NCBI GenBank assembly: GCA_020056155.1
Contig: JAGVII010000499.1
Coordinates: 1-11,176, forward strand
Source of the DNA: Afipia sp.
GTDB taxonomy: Bacteria; Pseudomonadota; Alphaproteobacteria; Rhizobiales; Xanthobacteraceae
Length of the DNA stretch: 11,176 bases
Direction of reading: 5' to 3'
Shown here: one piece after another, positions 9,902 to 11,176 of the stretch
How the letters are laid out: each line of letters begins with the position of its first letter
Position numbering within the stretch: position 1 is the stretch's first letter
Made by a program: the position numbers and the translations under genes
The notes under the pieces: model-generated
Databases searched by the model: none
The model's input: only the letters and a program-made list of their open reading frames with translations
Told to the model about the DNA's origin: nothing

Positions 9902-9945
9902 CCACATCCTCCGCTTCCTCCGGCCGACCAACGCTCGCCTTCGGC

Positions 9946-10311
9946 TCAGTGCTTGTGTTCGCCCCTCTGCGCAGTCTGCATCCCGGCCCCGGCCTTCCCG
10001 CCTTTATCCGGTTTCTTATCGCCGCCCTTGTTCATCGACTCCATCTCTTCGTCCGGCGGTGCCCTCGCCACCATGTCCTTGTAGTGCTCTGCGGACAGGC
10101 CGGGCAGCTTGGTGACGAAAGCGACGATACTCCAGATGGCCGCATCATCGTGCCCGAGCCCCCAGGCCGGCATGCCACTCATCTTCAAGACATGCTTCGT
10201 GACCCAGAACGCCGTCTTTGGATCGATGCGCTGCTCCGTGAGATTCGGGGGCTTCAGGTAGAGGCCGGGCCGGATTTCAGAATCCGATTGCTCCGGCGCA
10301 AGATGGCAATT
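9946..10311 (-). pseudogene. 5'-truncated cytochrome c
   Basis: Reading leftward from about 10311, the frame gives NCHLAPEQSDSEIRPGLYLK, PPNLTEQRIDPK, VLKMSGMPAWG and IWSIVAFVTKLPGLSAEHYK, then a polar Lys/Gly/His-rich tail to TGA 9946-9948. This is the C-terminal domain of a class I mono-haem cytochrome c, with GMPAWG supplying the axial Met. Only the CH of the CxxCH haem motif survives. The codon where the first Cys should be (10315-10317) encodes Arg, and everything upstream, including signal peptide and start, has been replaced by the VirB11-like fragment on the other strand. A TTG at 10332 could open the frame but lies in foreign sequence. It cannot bind haem normally. Confidence 0.75.
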
Positions 10312-10510
10312 CATCCGCCTCGCCGTGATCAACCGCTATTCGATCCTGCTGTCGAGCGGGACGAGCTCGGGCAAGACCACGTTCGTGAATGCGATCCTCA
10401 AGGAAGTGCCGGTCGACGAGCGCATCATCACCATCGAGGATACGCGGGAGATCAACCCGGTCCAGAAGAACTACCTGCCGCTCATTGCCTTCAAGAGCGA
10501 CCAAGGAGAG
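10310..10510 (+). pseudogene. VirB11-like conjugation ATPase fragment
   Basis: The frame gives FIRLAVINRYSILLSSGTSS, then GKTTFVNAILKEVPVDERII and TIEDTREINPVQKNYLPLIA. This is the P-loop region and the following EDT/E segment of VirB11/TrbB secretion ATPases. The P-loop reads S-GTSS-GKT, with Ser in place of the first Gly. The N-terminal domain and everything after SDQGE (Walker B, His box) are missing. No start codon in context is present, since the fragment begins exactly where the antisense cytochrome c relic ends. The frame continues without a stop into VirD4-like sequence. Confidence 0.72.
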
Positions 10511-11176
10511 CGACAACATTTGCCGACATGGGTCGTCGACAGTTTCAATCAATATATCGCGCTCGAGCCGGAGACGCGCAACAGCGCCGTCTTCAATGTC
10601 AACATGGCGATGTCGCTCTGGAACAACGGGCTGATTTCAGCGGCAACGGAGACCTCAGACTTCGACATTCGCGAGCTACGCCGCCGGCCGATGACGATCT
10701 TCATCGGTTGCACCATCGCACAGTTATCGATCTTCCGACCGCTGATCCGCATCCTGTTTCAGCAGGTCCATGATCTGATGATGGTGAAGATCCCCCGCGA
10801 GGACGAGCCACACCAAGTGCTGCTGATGCTCGACGAGTTCTATCATGTCGGAAGGATGGACTCGCTGATCTCGAAGATCACGATCAGCGCCGGCTATGGC
10901 TTCCGCATGGCCATCATCATGCAGGACATTGCGCAGCTCGATGAGCTCTACGAACACGCGCATCACGACGGTGTCCGGTTCCCAGATCAAGCTGTTCATC
11001 CAGATCAACGACCTCGTGACGTCGGAGTTCGTGTCGGAGGTGCTGGGCGAGACAACGCAGGTCTACCAGACACCAATCCAGCGGCCCGGGCAGGGGATAT
11101 TCGCGCCGCGCGTCTGGTCTCCCCACTACACGCCGCGGCCGCTGCGCAGCCCGCTCGAGCTGCGCGAGATGTCGGC
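10511..11176 (+). pseudogene. VirD4/TraG-like coupling protein fragment, frameshifted, runs off the window
   Basis: In frame with the preceding VirB11 fragment, the sequence turns into the C-terminal half of a type IV coupling protein: FNQYIALEPETRNS, AMSLWNNGLISAATETSDFD, RRRPMTIFIGC. The Walker B is VLLMLDEFYHVGRMD, followed by SAGYGFRMAIIMQDIAQLDE. The N-terminal membrane anchor and Walker A are absent. At about 10952, after LDELY, homology moves to the next frame: TRITTVSGSQIKLFIQINDL, VTSEFVSEVLGETTQVYQ, FAPRVWSPHYTPRPLRSPLE to the window end. A small deletion (5 nt if the family reading LYGKNTRIT applies) explains it. The original frame also stays open by chance. The fusion point with VirB11 is near 10511-10540. 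It is not functional as read. Confidence 0.75.

Noticed and set aside
9949..10773. Plus-strand 274-residue frame
   Set aside because: It is antisense to the cytochrome c relic and out of frame with the VirB11/VirD4 homology, which lies in another plus-strand frame.

Overview
The window reads as accessory DNA from a GC-rich alphaproteobacterium, most likely Hyphomicrobiales near Bradyrhizobium/Nitrobacter. That placement comes from the look of the encoded proteins and from the DmeF/DmeR pair; no search was run. The core is a divalent metal (Ni/Co/Zn/Cd-type) efflux island flanked by broken genes, as expected of a plasmid or integrated mobile region.

Left flank (1-1900): the 3' part of a sensor histidine kinase, then a decayed fragment resembling a sulfide:quinone oxidoreductase, a small two-helix membrane protein on the minus strand, a strong rho-independent terminator preceded by a second hairpin (possible small RNA), and about 300 bases without a recognisable gene.

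Metal island (1901-9655): two units diverge from a 72-base intergenic region. Leftward are dmeR (RcnR-type repressor) and dmeF (CDF exporter). dmeR carries an in-frame amber codon at position 58, just before the last two metal-ligand histidines, so the repressor appears dead. Rightward is an apparent four-gene operon: a CsoR/RcnR-family repressor, an RND periplasmic adaptor, a CzcA-type RND pump and a second CDF exporter. The CDFs would move metal from cytoplasm to periplasm and the RND complex from periplasm outward; no outer-membrane channel gene is present. Each divergent promoter has a run of six C/G inside a 17-bp spacer, and each -10 box lies 5-6 nt from an ATG, which predicts leaderless mRNAs under operator-in-spacer control. 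The two CDF proteins share a roughly 90-residue module, placed in the TM4-TM5 loop of DmeF and at the C-terminus of the other.

Right flank (9656-11176): remnants only. A frameshifted PilZ-domain gene, a cytochrome c cut at its haem motif, and directly abutting it in opposite orientation an in-frame chimera of a VirB11-like ATPase and a VirD4-like coupling protein, itself frameshifted. These conjugation relics suggest the metal genes were delivered or rearranged by a mobile element.
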